From Thereva unica (lineage: Eukaryota; Arthropoda; Insecta; Diptera; Therevidae): a stretch of 64,000 nt of DNA. The DNA is taken from assembly GCA_949987705.1 (NCBI GenBank), contig OX465281.1:157494393-157558392 (forward strand). The letters are read 5' to 3'. Under the pieces are notes generated by a model. That model saw only the letters and a program-made list of their open reading frames with translations. It did not search any database and had not been told where the DNA came from. The first letter of the stretch is position 1, and each line of letters starts with the position of its first letter. Below, one piece after another: positions 46,735 to 58,200 of this stretch. A program made the position numbers and the translations under genes.

Positions 46735-47235
46735 CAAACCGCTGGACCTAATGGGCTGAAATTTTGACAGTGCATCCCTGTAATGACGTAAACATCCATT
46801 AAGAAGCGATTTTTTGAAATTCATCCCCTAAGGGGGTGAAATGCGGTTGAATAGTTTGTATGGGGAATTTTTTTCTTTAGTCAGATTTTCTTCAAACTTA
46901 GTAAAAATACTCCACTAACGGACAAGGCACAGCCCACGTAGACGTAGACATCCACTAAGAAGCAATTTTTCGAAATTCATCCCCTAATGCGGTGGAATAG
47001 TTTGTATGGGGTACGGTGAAAATACTCCACACCATAAATTATGAAACACGTGTTTCAGGGTGTTTCGAAATTCATCCCCTAAGGGGGTGGAAAAATTTGC
47101 ATTGGAAGTTACCTTATCTATATATATGTAAAACCGCCCAAACAGCTGGACCACCACTTTTTTCTTACCGCGGACTTTGACCACACAACCTTTTTTTATT
47201 GAAAGGCGTTGCAACGCACGCGGGTTTTTTGCTAG
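46735..47235 (+). mobile_element. Helitron 3' fragment
   Basis: Degenerate satellite monomers followed by GGCGTTGCAACGCACGCGGG and CTAG at 47,232-47,235, then T. 5' end absent or unrecognisable. Confidence 0.75.
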
Positions 47236-48076
47236 TCAATATAATATAATAATCGTGTCAAATTAGCAAAAGGGTACCAACGGTATGCAAATGTTGTTAG
47301 ACCGGGTACCAAAAAAGAAGACGCCGGAGCGCACACACGGAGCGCGACTTGACTAAGGGAGGGGAATGGCTTGCGGGGATTCTACTGCGCATGGGAAAAC
47401 GAGGCTTTCTCGGTCTATCCATTATTTATTTAACAACTGGCTAATGTTAATGAACAAATAATGTACCATTAATTACCAAATTAAAAATCTCCGAAAATAT
47501 CTATCTAATATCTAGAGCCAATTTTAGCATCAAAATCACTTGTGCATTTTTCTAAAATATGAGCCTAATAACATTGCTCTACGATAAAAAGTTTAGGAGT
47601 TATTAAAGTTTATGTAAATTAAAAAATTGTCCAGACGTCTTTTCTGAAACACCCTGTACCTCAGTAGATAGGGCCGATAGCCCCATTCTCTAGAACAATT
47701 TTTTCTCCAAATACATCCAGGAATCACCCCCTAACGTATTAGCGTCTTTGTTCAAAACACTGTACAATGCGTAGATAAATATAAATATAATGCGCAAAAA
47801 CTAATACAATAAGTAATGCATTGGTAGAAAGTGGATTACGCGTGCCTTGTAAAATAAAATACATACATATATGTAGACATATATTTCGTAGAAAGATTTT
47901 CTGGACACTAATTAATGCATGGTTATATAAAGGGAATGCAGCCAAGGCCATAGTTTGGCTGGTAAATAGATAAAAAAGGAAATTCGTAGAAGCTTTTCTT
48001 ATAGAAGTCACATAGCACTGCATTCATTTGCTTTTCGGGAACGGTCACGGTTAATGCTATAAAGCAAGTTAAGTAA
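47236..48076. other. Non-coding Harbinger interior
   Basis: Contains the repeat at 47,550-47,735 shared in inverse orientation with 24.8-25.0 kb. No gene seen. Confidence 0.55.
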
Positions 48077-48107
48077 TCCTTACTAATATTATAAATGCGA
48101 AAGTAAC

Positions 48108-48168
<61 letters not shown>

Positions 48169-50104
48169 ATGTTACGCTTTCACGCCTAAACCGCTGGACC
48201 GATTTTGATGAAATTTGCAACAGACATAGTTTAGACCTTGGAGACGGACATAGGCTATTTTTTTTTGGAGAAAAAAGGGTTGAAGGGGGTGAAATGGGGT
48301 TCAATCAGTTGTAAGGGGATTTATTTTCTTTACTTTTTTTCTATTGTATAAAAAGTAACTGACTGAAAGACAACGCACAACCTAAACCGCTAGAGCTAAA
48401 GGGCTGAAATTTTTGACAGTGCATCCCTAGCGATTTTTCGAAATTCATCCCCTAAGGGGGTGAAATAGGGTCAACTCAAAACCGCTGGAGCTATAGGGCT
48501 GAAATTTTGACAGTGCATCCCTTTAATGACGTGGACATCCACTAAAAAGCGATTTTTCGAAATTCATCCCCTAAGGGGGTGAAATGGGTTTTTTCCAAAC
48601 CGCTAAAGCTATAAGGCTGAAATTTCGACAGTGCATCCCTATAATGATGTGGACATCGATCATCAGCGATTTTTCGAAATTCATCTCCTAAGGGGGTGAA
48701 ATGGGGTTTTTCCAAACTGCTATAGATATAGGGCTGAAATTTTGACAGTGCGTCCCTATAATGGCGTGGACATCCACTATAAAGCGATTTTTCGAAATTC
48801 ATCCCCTAAGGGGGTGAAATGAGGTTTTTCCAAACCGCTACAGATATAGGGCTGAAATTTTGACAGTGCATCCCTATAATGGCGTGGACATCCACTATAG
48901 AGCGACTTTTCGAAATTCATCCCCTAAGGGGGTGAAATAGGGTTTACCCAAACCGCTAAAGCTATAGGGCTGTAATTTTGACAGTGCATCCCTATAATGG
49001 CGTGGTCGTCCACTATTAAAGCGATTTTTCGAAATACATCCCCTAAGGGAGTGAAATGGGGTTTACCCAAACCGCTGGAGCTATAGGGCTGAAATTTTGA
49101 CAGTGCATCCCTATAGTGATGTGGACATCCACAAAGAAGCGATTTTTCGGAATTCATCCCCTAAGGGGGTGAAATGGGGTTTTTCCAAACCGCTAAATTT
49201 ATAGGATTGAAATTTTGACAGTACATCCCTATAATGGCGTGGACATCCACTATAAAGCGATTTTTCGAAATTCATCCCCTAAGTGGGTGAAATGGGGCTC
49301 TTCCTAACCGCTATAGATATAGGGCTGAAATTTTGACAGTGCATCCCTATAATGGCATGGACATCCACTATAGAGCGATTTTTCGAAATTCATCCCCTAA
49401 GGGGGTGAAATAACCGCTAAAGTTATAGGGCTGTAATTTTGACAGTGCATCCCTATAATGGCGTGGTCTTCCACTATTAAAGCGATTTGTCGAAATTCAT
49501 CCCCTAAGGGGGTGAAACGGGGTTTACCCAAACCGCTGGAGCTATAGGGCTGAAATTTTGACAGTGCATCCCTATAATGATGTGGACATCCACTAAGAAG
49601 CGATTTTTCGAAATTCATCCCCTAAGGGGGTGAAATGGGGTTTTTCGAAACCGCTTTAGCTATAGGGCTGAAATTTTGAAAGTGCATCACTATAATGGCG
49701 TGGACATCCACTATAAAGCGATTTTTTGAAATTCATCCCCTAAGGGGGTGAAATAGGGTTTACCCAAACCGCTGGAACTATAGGGCTGAAATTTTGACAG
49801 TGCATCCCTTTAATGACGTGGACATCCACTAAGAAGCGATTTTTTGAAATTCATCCCCTAACGCAGTGAAATGGGGGATATAAACATGCCAATCTCTGCT
49901 TCAAAACTTGCAGATTTGTTGAGCAGAGGTGATATACGCAGCAATTTGTTTACCATATTTATTAAAAAATGCACTATAATAAACCCCTTTAAGGGATAAT
50001 GACAGCTGACTTTTTTGTTTGTTGGTTTTTTTTTAAGGAAAACATTGCACATAATAAACAGTTTTTATTTAAAGGCGTTGCAAGGCACGCGGGTTTTATG
50101 CTAG
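48077..50104 (+). mobile_element. Helitron, complete, 2,028 bp
   Basis: Begins TCCTTACTAATATTATAAATGCG and ends CTAG, between A and T. A (TCTG)n tract at about 48,108-48,166 and about 13 satellite monomers (~118 bp) fill it. No Rep/helicase. Inserted 28 bp upstream of the MADF start codon, so it may have displaced that gene's promoter. Confidence 0.9.
48390..49860. repeat. ~118-bp satellite array in Helitron
   Basis: About 13 monomers with CGATTTTTCGAAATTCATCC spaced 116-119 bp apart. Minus-strand frames across it are by-products of the repeat. Confidence 0.92.
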
Positions 50105-50132
50105 TTTAAAATATAAGTAAGTGAGAAGTAAA

Positions 50133-52081
50133 ATGTCAAAAGAAAAAGAATTTATTTGTGAATTCATTGAGAAGTACAAGTCGTTTCCATGTTTATGGAA
50201 AATAAAAAGCAAAGAATACAGCGACCGTAATGCAAAATCTCATGCATATCAAATTTTAGTTGAATTAATGAAAGGAGTGGACCCGGATGCCAACAGGGAA
50301 AGTGTGGTAAGAAAAATTAATTCCCTACGTACCACCTACCGAAAGGAGTTGAAGAAAGTGGCAGAATCCGAAAAATCAGGTGCTGGAGAAGATGACATTT
50401 ATGTACCTCATTTATGGTACTTTGAACTGTTGCATTTTTTAAAGGACCAAGAACTTCCAAGGCATACACGGTCAACCATTGAAGATATACAGGTAAATTA
50501 AATTTATTAATAGTTAAATATATAAATGAAACATTCTTATAAAGTTAAGTGATTTATATTGTACATGGTAAAGACTAACTAGAAACCATTTTGTGCTGCC
50601 AGCTCACTTTTCCAGAATTGTTGAAGTATGTTTTAAATTGCTCCCTTACTTCTTTTGCATCTACTGAATGATTCTGGTTATAGCCATTTTGGAGATTTAA
50701 GAGATTGTGTGAGTCACCTCTCAAACCATGAGTAACTGTACCATGTGCAGTATCTTCAGCATCAAAGACGTCATTCGATGTATATGTATCTGAACAATTT
50801 CTTCGCAAAAAAATATGGAGTGCACAACAAGCCAAAACAGCCTTGTCAATATTATCAACTTTTAAATTGATTGCAGTATGAAAAATTCGAAAACGGTTAG
50901 CCAGAATGCGGCATTCTCCACGATTCTTCTGGCTCGAGACAAACGATAATTAAAAATTCTTTTTTCGTAGTCAAGCTCTCTTTGATTGTACGGTTTTAAT
51001 AAATCTGTCCTCAAAGCAAATGCTTCGTCTCCTACAAAGACGTAATTTAATGGTGTTTCACCTTGAACGGCTTGTTGTGCGGTAGACAAATTCAATTTAT
51101 TTGCAAGCAACCTCTTCATAAATGTGGTATTGTCAATTACTCCACCATCAGATACTCGACCGTTGGTGCCAACATCACACATTATAAATTCGTAGTTAGC
51201 ATTAGCAATTGCCATCAAAACAATACTGTGGGTTTTTTTATAATTGAAGTAGTAGGACCCACTATGAGTAGGTGGAATAATCTGTACATGCTTCCCATCT
51301 ACAGCTCCCAAGCAATGAGGGAAGTTCCATTTATCTTCAAAGCCTTTTGCAATTTTCTTCCATTCACTCACGGTGGTGGGAAACTGAAAGGAAATACATA
51401 AAAATTTATTAATTATCTGATACTTTTTTACATGCTCATAGAAGTGCCTAATTTGTATTGTTTTTTTGTTTATTTTTATTACTAATACTTTTTTAGGACA
51501 ATGAAATACTCCGTGAGCGGCCAGAATCTCCACAAATCTCTTTACCGTACACACCATGTTCATCTAATCCATCTACATCACAAACATCTTTACGGCAATC
51601 CAAATCATCACAAAAACGCAATAACAAATGCGACGAAGTGTTAGACGTGATTGGGAAACGTTTAAAAGAACATTCTACCGGTATTGCAGATAAATATACT
51701 GACATTGGGAAAGCGTGGGCATCAAAATTGAGGGACCTCGATCCTAAACAAGCCGTACACGCAGAAAAACTAGTTAACGACGTATTCTATGAGGCACAGT
51801 TGGGAAATTTGAACCGAAATTGTTGAATGCAAATTCAAAAGCAGCTTTATACAAGGAACGCTCTGCCCCCATTGAATACTCAGCAATTATGGCAAAATCA
51901 GCCCCCAATCAGCACTCACCAATTTTGGGAAAATCAACTTCCATTCAACACTCAGGAATCATTGCAAACTCAACACCGATTTGCACCTACCGATAAGCTA
52001 TCAAATGAAAAACCGCTTTCACCCGACAATGAAACGGCTGAACAGTTGTTTCCCGACTTAATTCGTGAGGAACAAATGTAA
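50133..52081 (+). CDS. Harbinger MADF-type DNA-binding protein
   Basis: Accessory protein of PIF/Harbinger elements, thought to bind element DNA and assist the transposase in the nucleus. Exon 1 (50,133-50,492, ATG chosen because it is the first in frame) carries a MADF domain (FICEFIEKYKSFPCLW ... LRTTYRKELKKV ... LWYFELLHFL). Donor CAG|GTAAAT at 50,493; acceptor TTTTTTAG before 51,497; both phase 0. Exon 2 (51,497-51,826) adds a Ser/Gln-rich linker and a BESS-like helix region, ending at TGA. The same frame continues open to 52,081 with a Gln/Pro/Asn-rich tail, so the TGA may be a nonsense change. The 1,004-bp intron contains the whole second transposase exon on the other strand. ATTAAA at 52,102-52,107 may be its poly(A) signal. 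Confidence 0.8.
50504..50509 (-). promoter_or_regulatory. Possible poly(A) signal, transposase
   Basis: AATAAA on the minus strand, about 65 nt past the transposase stop and 12 nt inside the MADF intron. Confidence 0.5.
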
Positions 52082-52653
52082 TCTGTTTGACCTACATTTT
52101 TATTAAATTGATGTGTTCTTTGTTTTGAAAATATCTTTGAATTTTTATTTTTTTATGTCTATTAAAACTCTTTATTAACATTCAATAAACTTACCTTTAA
52201 ATATGTGTCTTTTAATGCCTTGTAAATAGCGTCGCATGTTTCTGGAATTATGACACTTAGAGCACTTTTTGAAATAACCGTTGGAAATTTTAGTTCTTCA
52301 TAACTCGTTCCTCTTGCCAAAAATCTCAGCGTAGCTGATAGCCGTTCATGGGGGGTGATTGCACGTCTCATAACAGTGTCTGTTCTTGCAATCATTGGCT
52401 TAATTAAATCAAGCAAATGTTCGTATGTAGTTTCATCCATACGCAAATAATTCCGAAAATCGTCAGGCTCACTGCGTAATTCCGCTAGTAGATTGGTATG
52501 CGATAAGAGATCTCTTTTTAGCATCCATGGCTTACACCATTTCTTTTTCGCCTTTAACTTATTTTTTATGATGCAAACCGCAGCGGTTCCCAGAATTACC
52601 TCATCCTCAAAATTGTCCATTTTCAAAGCAAAAAGTTCAGTTCTTGACTTCAC
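50575..52653 (-). pseudogene. Harbinger (HARBI1-like) transposase
   Basis: DDE nuclease that cuts and moves the element. Exon 1 (52,653-52,195; a second Met at 52,618-52,620 is also plausible) has the N-terminal helical region. Donor AAG|GTAAGT, 811-bp intron, acceptor TTTCAG at 51,384; phase 0. Exon 2 starts FPTTVSEWKKIAKGF, then LGAVDGKHVQI (first Asp), NGRVSDGG, VFVGDEAFAL (second Asp) and RRIVENA (Glu). Immediately after the Glu motif a ~4-bp deletion near 50,916 shifts the frame; the C-terminal part (about 50,575-50,912) continues in another frame to a stop. The intron contains the second MADF exon. Inactive as it stands. Confidence 0.88.
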
Positions 52654-52689
52654 AATTGTTCACTGGTGACTGGTTCATTTTCACTAAAT

Positions 52690-52832
52690 TTATTTGCACC
52701 AATTGCATGCGCCAGTCAATTTGCACATGCACATCGTTGCGTGTGAACCGATTCATGTTCACTCAGTTTATTTGCACCAATTGCATGCGCCAGTCAATTT
52801 GCACATGCAGATCGTAGCGTGTGAACGGACCT
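52690..52832. repeat. Harbinger right terminus with doubled subterminal repeat
   Basis: Two direct copies (about 52,692-52,747 and 52,774-52,832) of TTGCACCAATTGCATGCGCC plus CATCGTTGCGTGTGAAC or CAGATCGTAGCGTGTGAAC. Likely transposase binding sites. Confidence 0.85.
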
Positions 52833-52835
52833 TAA

Positions 52836-53397
52836 TATATAATTTCCTCAATCTCCTGAAACGAAAATTCTCCAAAAAATTCAAAACAAAAAAATAAAAG
52901 TTAAAATCCAAAAAAAAAAACAACCAATGTACGTTGACACGATTCCATCTTGGTGCGACGGAATAAATGTTCAAAAATATATGATGGTTAATTTTGGCGT
53001 TGATCGACTCGAATTTAGTCCAATTAACTTTCCCTTAACTTCACCAATTAACTCTCCCTGGTGGGGGCTATGATAGCCTGTCTGAAGAACTCAGTGATTA
53101 CAACAATAACTCAGAGTGAAAGACTGCTGCGTAAATTCAACTTATTAATTTATTCCAATATTCTATTTTCACAAAATTTAATAATTACTACTTTTTAACT
53201 TAATCTAAATTTAAATTCAAGTTCAATATGTACTTATTATTTTTATACATAAATAGTAGATTGTTCTACAAGTAAAGAAAAGTGATAGTTTTCCAGTGAG
53301 TGTAAATATTCAATTCGCGAGCGAGCGTAGCGAGCGATTGGTTAAAATTTACACGAGCTGGAAAACTCGCTGGAAAACTTAGCGCGTTGAACATGCT
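52836..53397. other. Unassigned AT-rich interval
   Basis: No gene; a short GAGCGAGCGTAGCGAGCG stretch near 53,321 is the only oddity. Confidence 0.5.
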
Positions 53398-53672
53398 ATT
53401 TTTTCGGTAATCGTATAGAAATGATGTACATTTAATATTGAAAATCAAAAATTGCAAAGAAAATATTAATACTTACATTGAAAATCAAAAATTGTAAAGA
53501 AATAATAATTGGTCAAAGTATGCCATTTTCTGTTGACAATTAATCGCACTGTAATTAAAGTTATATCTAAAATCGTGAAGAAAAGTGTTGCTAACTAGAA
53601 AAGTATCACTTTTCTTTACGATTTTTGATTAAACAATGTACATCATTTCTATACGATTCCCGAAAAAGTTAT
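53398..53672. repeat. Inverted repeat, ~65-bp arms
   Basis: TCGTATAGAAATGATGTACAT plus AAAATCAAAAATTG near 53,410-53,456 recurs in reverse at 53,604-53,672. MITE-like. Confidence 0.78.
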
Positions 53673-54403
53673 TTTCCAAGCTTTGACGTTCCTGTGGTCG
53701 TATGTGGCCCTGACTTTATCTTCTCTGCAGTCGGTGTGGATATCTGCTGCTCCATAAATTCAATTTTGTTGGGTTTCTTACATTAGCGTCAATCCGACTA
53801 ATGTATTTAATAATTTCTCTGAAATGTAAATTAAGAGTTAGTTATCGGAGGATTACGTTAAACTCAGGGCGATTAATGTAACCATGAAATTCAACTAGCT
53901 CAATACGACTAATTTTTAATTTTAAAGAAAAAATTTTATTGAGCATCATTTCTTATTATACATGGTTCTTACTCTATGACATTAGAGGCCGACTTCGCTA
54001 TATGTCAGGGCCTTATACACTCACTTACATTTCTAGTTGGACCTTAGTCCGTACATCCATTTATTCAATTCTACAACTATAAGCATTTAAAATTCTCATG
54101 GTTTTGCGCCTGCTCTTCGGCACCACCACTATCACCTTGCCTTTCTGGCCTTATTACTACTAGTGCTAAAAAAATTAAACTAAGTGGCTGTATTCAGATC
54201 GCTATTTACATATTCTTAATTATTATTAATTTTAATTTACTTACTAATCTAGCTTAGGTACTAACTTATTACTATTTTTAATGGATCAGGAGTGGCTCAC
54301 CCACCGGGCTACCCCCTGATGTTGTTGTTTGCATTGTTTTGGTAGAATGAGGGAAGGTCCGACTAATGTACCTATTTAATAATTTCTCTGAAATGTAAAC
54401 TAA
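53673..54403. other. Non-coding interval with repeated segment
   Basis: TAATTTCTCTGAAATGTAAA and CCATGAAATTC(A/T)ACTAGCTCAATACG at 53,810-53,925 recur at 54,378-54,400 and 54,840-54,870. The second copy is split by the MITE at 54,404. No gene seen. Confidence 0.55.
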
Positions 54404-54836
54404 TACCAGAGACACACTTGTGGTATAGTAATTACAATATGAGCAATATTGCAATATACTTCAGGTGTGTCTCTATATACTGAGAAAAAAATCTCGGTAT
54501 ACACTCGGTATACTCAACATTGAAACTCAATATCCCAATTGAGAAAAACTTCGTTGTATAGCTCAGTATACCCTAGATTTAAACCGAAGAATAGTCTGGG
54601 CATAACCCAAAATGATAATTTCGAACGGAATTTTTATTCTTCAATTTTGGCAGCACTACGTATCAAAGATTTTTATGTCAGTTGAAGGTATTAGTTGTTT
54701 ATCCTTTCCTGTTGTAAATGATAACCAAAACAACTCAGTATACTGATGCAAGTGTGTCTTCAAATTTTTATATTGCAATATGGCAATATTGCAATATCCC
54801 GATCTCAATTGCTATACCACAAGTCTGTCTCCGGTA
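54404..54836. mobile_element. TAA-flanked MITE, 433 bp
   Basis: Inverted ends TACC(A/G)GAGACA(C/G)ACTTGTGGTATAG, TAA on both sides (54,401-54,403; 54,837-54,839). Harbinger-type target duplication. Interior is rich in ATATTGCAATAT. Confidence 0.82.
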
Positions 54837-54839
54837 TAA

Positions 54840-56084
54840 CCATGAAATTCTACTAGCTCAATACGGCTAATATACTAGGAATTCGCATTACCTAAAATTC
54901 GTGTAATGCGATTAAGCTGGGATCACTAGCTATATGTAGCGATTTCTTCTACCATCAGGTCGTGTAGAAGATCAAGAGTGAACTGAAGGCTTTTGGGCAA
55001 CGCGCTCTGATATTTATTGGTAGTACTACACTGAGCTTGTGGAACCTGGTGGGGAGTCGCAGAACTCTGCTGCAAGTTGTGTTCTCCCTTTGCGTTTGTG
55101 TTGTTTGACATTTGACATATTATTGCTGGGTAAGTTATGTTTTGGGTTTTCGTATTCATTTTTAATTAATTTATATTTTTTAGGTTCCTGGTGGGAGCTC
55201 TTGGTTATGCTGCGGTGGAGCTTCAGTATTGTCAGGTGAGTAATTTTGTTTTGTAAGAACTGATACTTTGTGGTTAATTTCGTTCTAGGATGGATGCAGC
55301 CATCAACTTTATTATTGTTTTAACTTGAGGGACAATTTTTGTAGGCGGGGAACATTTTCAATGGTAAGTATGTTTATACGATTTATTCTTCAACTAATAT
55401 TTATATATTTTTTAGGAAACGCTTGATGAGATTAAACACTCCCCTTTTTTTAAAGATTAATCTTTAATTGTTTTTCTTTTTTTTTAAGGAAATGAAAGTC
55501 ACTAATTTCTTAAACATTATAAATTTTATTTCACACTTCACTTTTCACATCAATAATTCTTATAATATCAAAAGGAATAAATATGAAATTTAACTACGCC
55601 GATTACCAATTTTTCCTTCATGTTGTTTTCCTTCATGGGTCCCCAAGGCTCCAGATCCAGAGTCCAGAATCAGAGAGTCTGTTAGAGTTTTCAAAACCTT
55701 ATATCATTTTTAGCGGTTTCAAAAACGTACGAATTTGGGGGAAGATGTTCCCGCTTTCCCATAGGTCATCGCACTATCCATTGTATGATGATGACTTGTA
55801 TGACTGGGTCGGTCACTGACCCTGTCTTGCTTTTGGTACTGATATTTTTTTTCATTTGGATCTTGTCCGCGCTAAAGTTGAAAATATATTCTTCGAGACT
55901 CGACGCATGGTGCTGTGCTTTTGAGCTTGTTAAGTTGTCTTCCTTGGTAACTTTTGACAACTTCGTGTTTTGTTTATGTTCGCGCATGTTGTTAAATTAT
56001 TTTGTGTTGGTTTTTTTGTTGTTTCCGGCTGGAAAAATGTGTTTGCATATTCCTCAGGTAAGTCCTTAAATTTGTAGCTGCTAA
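54840..56084. other. Possible 3' region/LTR of second Bel-Pao element
   Basis: On the minus strand AAAAAAAGGGGAG directly precedes TGTTTAATC (boundary near 55,438), which could be a polypurine tract and LTR start for the pol at 58-62 kb. I cannot place the other LTR end. Short frames on both strands show no domain. Confidence 0.3.
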
Positions 56085-57088
56085 TACCCTTGACACACTG
56101 CAAAAACGAATGAACATTCTTCCAACTTCATTGGCATTCAATGAACATTCATTTTAGCAGTGACACACTGCACTTTTCAAAGTTCCAATGAAATTCTGTC
56201 AAAATAAACTGTCAAATAAACTGAAAGTGATTGTACAATGGACGGTACTATTTTTTTTAACAAATAAATGCGGAATAAGAGTAGGAAATTAAAACGGTTA
56301 ATCCTTGCAAAACGGTTGAATATATTGCATAATGTTCTAAAACTTTATTATATGTGCTCTTTAATATTAACAGATGTTAATAACCGTAGAATTTGGAATG
56401 TAGTATATTTTAGATGCCGATTCACGTATATTAACGTTGGTGCAACTGGTACAAAAAATGATTCTAGTATTTTTGAGAATTCTATCTTAAAAAAAATGCA
56501 CCAAACTCAACCCATATTTCAACAAAACACAAAAATGATTGAAGGTGTTAAAGTGCCCATCCTCTTATTAGGGGATTCTGCGTTTAGGCTTTCAGACGTC
56601 GTAATGAAGCCTTTTCCGTTCACTCCTAATCAAGATCTATCTGAAAAATTATTTAATTATAAACTTTCAAAATGCAGGCGTGTCGTTGAAAATGCATTCG
56701 GCCAATTGAAAGCCCGATTTAGAAAAGTTGGGAGAGGTTTGGAGGTGCACATTGAAAATGCTCATAAAATTGTGCAAGCGGCTTGCTAACTAGAAGAAAC
56801 TCGCACAAACAAATTTATTTGTGACAGTTTTCACTTTTGATAGTTCATGCAAAACTGATGGAAGGTTGAAATTTTATTGGAAAGTTCATGGAAAGTTGTT
56901 CGATAATTTCTCAATTTCACTTCCATTTTCATTGAATGAAGTTATTTTGCCTTCATTCAGTTGAATGAAGAATGAAGTTGTTGGATGAGCATTGGACATT
57001 ACATGAGCATTGGACATTGGGCACGAATGATCATTCTTAGTCGAATGATACTTCAATGTTCATTCGATGCTGTAGTGTGTCAAGGGTG
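56085..57088. mobile_element. Internally deleted Harbinger element, 1 kb
   Basis: Ends (T/C)ACCCTTGACACACT with subterminal GAATGAACATT, TAA duplications at 56,082-56,084 and 57,089-57,091. Retains only the C-terminal part of a transposase. Confidence 0.88.
56268..56789 (+). pseudogene. Harbinger transposase fragment
   Basis: Shows VGATGTKNDSSIFENS, PILLLGDSAFRLSD (second catalytic Asp) and RRVVENAFGQLKARF (Glu). The first-Asp region and N-terminus are missing; upstream residues look unrelated. It differs clearly from the 50-52 kb transposase, so it belongs to another family. Confidence 0.85.
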
Positions 57089-57137
57089 TAAGTTTCCTTT
57101 TAGGGTTGTGCATCCCTAAACATGCTCGCCCCCTTGG

Positions 57138-57862
57138 CAGCGTCGTAACTAGGCATGTGCAGGCGGTGCGGCGCACCAGGGCTCCCGAAGATTTTTTTTT
57201 GTTTTTTAGAATTCGTTTTAAAGTATGAGCTAGAAAAGATCTTCGATAACGTTTTTATAACATTGTATAAAATTGGATCTACTTTTTTATGGAAAGAGCC
57301 CCTGGGAAACTTTTTTTCTAGAACGCTCTTATTAGTATCTAATAGAAAATGTTTTCGAGAACCCTTTTTTTTAATGAACGCTGCTTTGTTAGAGAGCTTA
57401 TGATTTTATTATTTACATGCATTAAGTAGCGATTTCATAGGATGAGCGTCAGGCATTGGGCGTAAAGTTTTTTACAATGCAACAGACAAGTGCAGAAATA
57501 TATCTTTCTCTTTCTGTTTCGTAAAAACCAGTACAAACTTGACGCTCTACGCTTGACGTCCCTATGAATAAGACCTTTAAGTAGAGATTTCATGGGAGCG
57601 TCGAGCGTTAAGTTTTTACAATGCAACAGACAGAGAAAGAAATATAGTCGCTCTCTTTCTGTTGCATTGAAAACACTTGACGCTCAACGCTTGACGCCCA
57701 CATGAAATTTCACCTTTAGGCACAACGCTCTTTTGTTTTAAACTTCTCGTGCTCTCGCGTTGTACGAGCGAACGAAATCACATTTTTTTTTTAGAAATTC
57801 ATTTTCAAGGGCCCCTTACGAAGTCTTGCACAAGGGCCCCCGAGACCCTCGCTACGGCGCTG
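57138..57862. mobile_element. hAT MITE, 725 bp
   Basis: Ends CAGCG(T/C)CGTA and complement, 8-bp duplication CCCCTTGG (57,130-57,137; 57,863-57,870). Contains two tandem hairpin units (about 57,424-57,573 and 57,580-57,717) with TTTACAATGCAACAGACA and inverted (A/G)AGCGT(C/T)...GACGCT blocks. Confidence 0.9.
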
Positions 57863-57870
57863 CCCCTTGG

Positions 57871-58200
57871 CATCGCTGCCAGCGATGTCAACATCAAGTT
57901 GCGATTGCAGGATTAGATTAGCTTCCATCTGCCTGATTATTTTGGAACATCTCATCTCTAGTCACGGAAGCTGTAAAGATAATTAAGGGTTGTTGAAGGA
58001 TAGGGATATAGCGCCCTGGCTCGCTGGCTGGATTGAGGATTTGGGATGACGAATTACAGGGAACAAGTAATTCTCAGGTGAGCATGGAAATGGTTGATAT
58101 GATTAGTCATTTTGAAATTGATAATGTTTTATGTTTTAATTAATTTGTTGCATGATCAGGTTCCAGTTGGAATGGTAACCTACAGATTTTGGTTATTGGA
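57871..58200. other. Bel-Pao 3' flank, non-coding
   Basis: Sequence past the end of the second Bel-Pao pol on the minus strand. No domain seen. Confidence 0.45.

Larger units (their letters stand above)
45954..52832. mobile_element. PIF/Harbinger DNA transposon, 6.9 kb
   Basis: Terminal inverted repeats A(G)G(G/T)CCGTTCACACGCTACGATC with TAA duplications at 45,951-45,953 and 52,833-52,835, as expected for PIF/Harbinger. Carries both hallmark genes: a MADF-type DNA-binding protein (+) and a DDE nuclease transposase (-). The left half has no genes and is bulked out by a Helitron end (46.7-47.2 kb), a dispersed repeat and a full Helitron (48.08-50.10 kb). The transposase has a small frameshift, so this copy is probably inactive. 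Confidence 0.9.

Noticed and set aside
55039..55239. Hydrophobic small protein
   Set aside because: Overlaps an equally long frame on the other strand, crosses possible splice-like sites and shows no domain.
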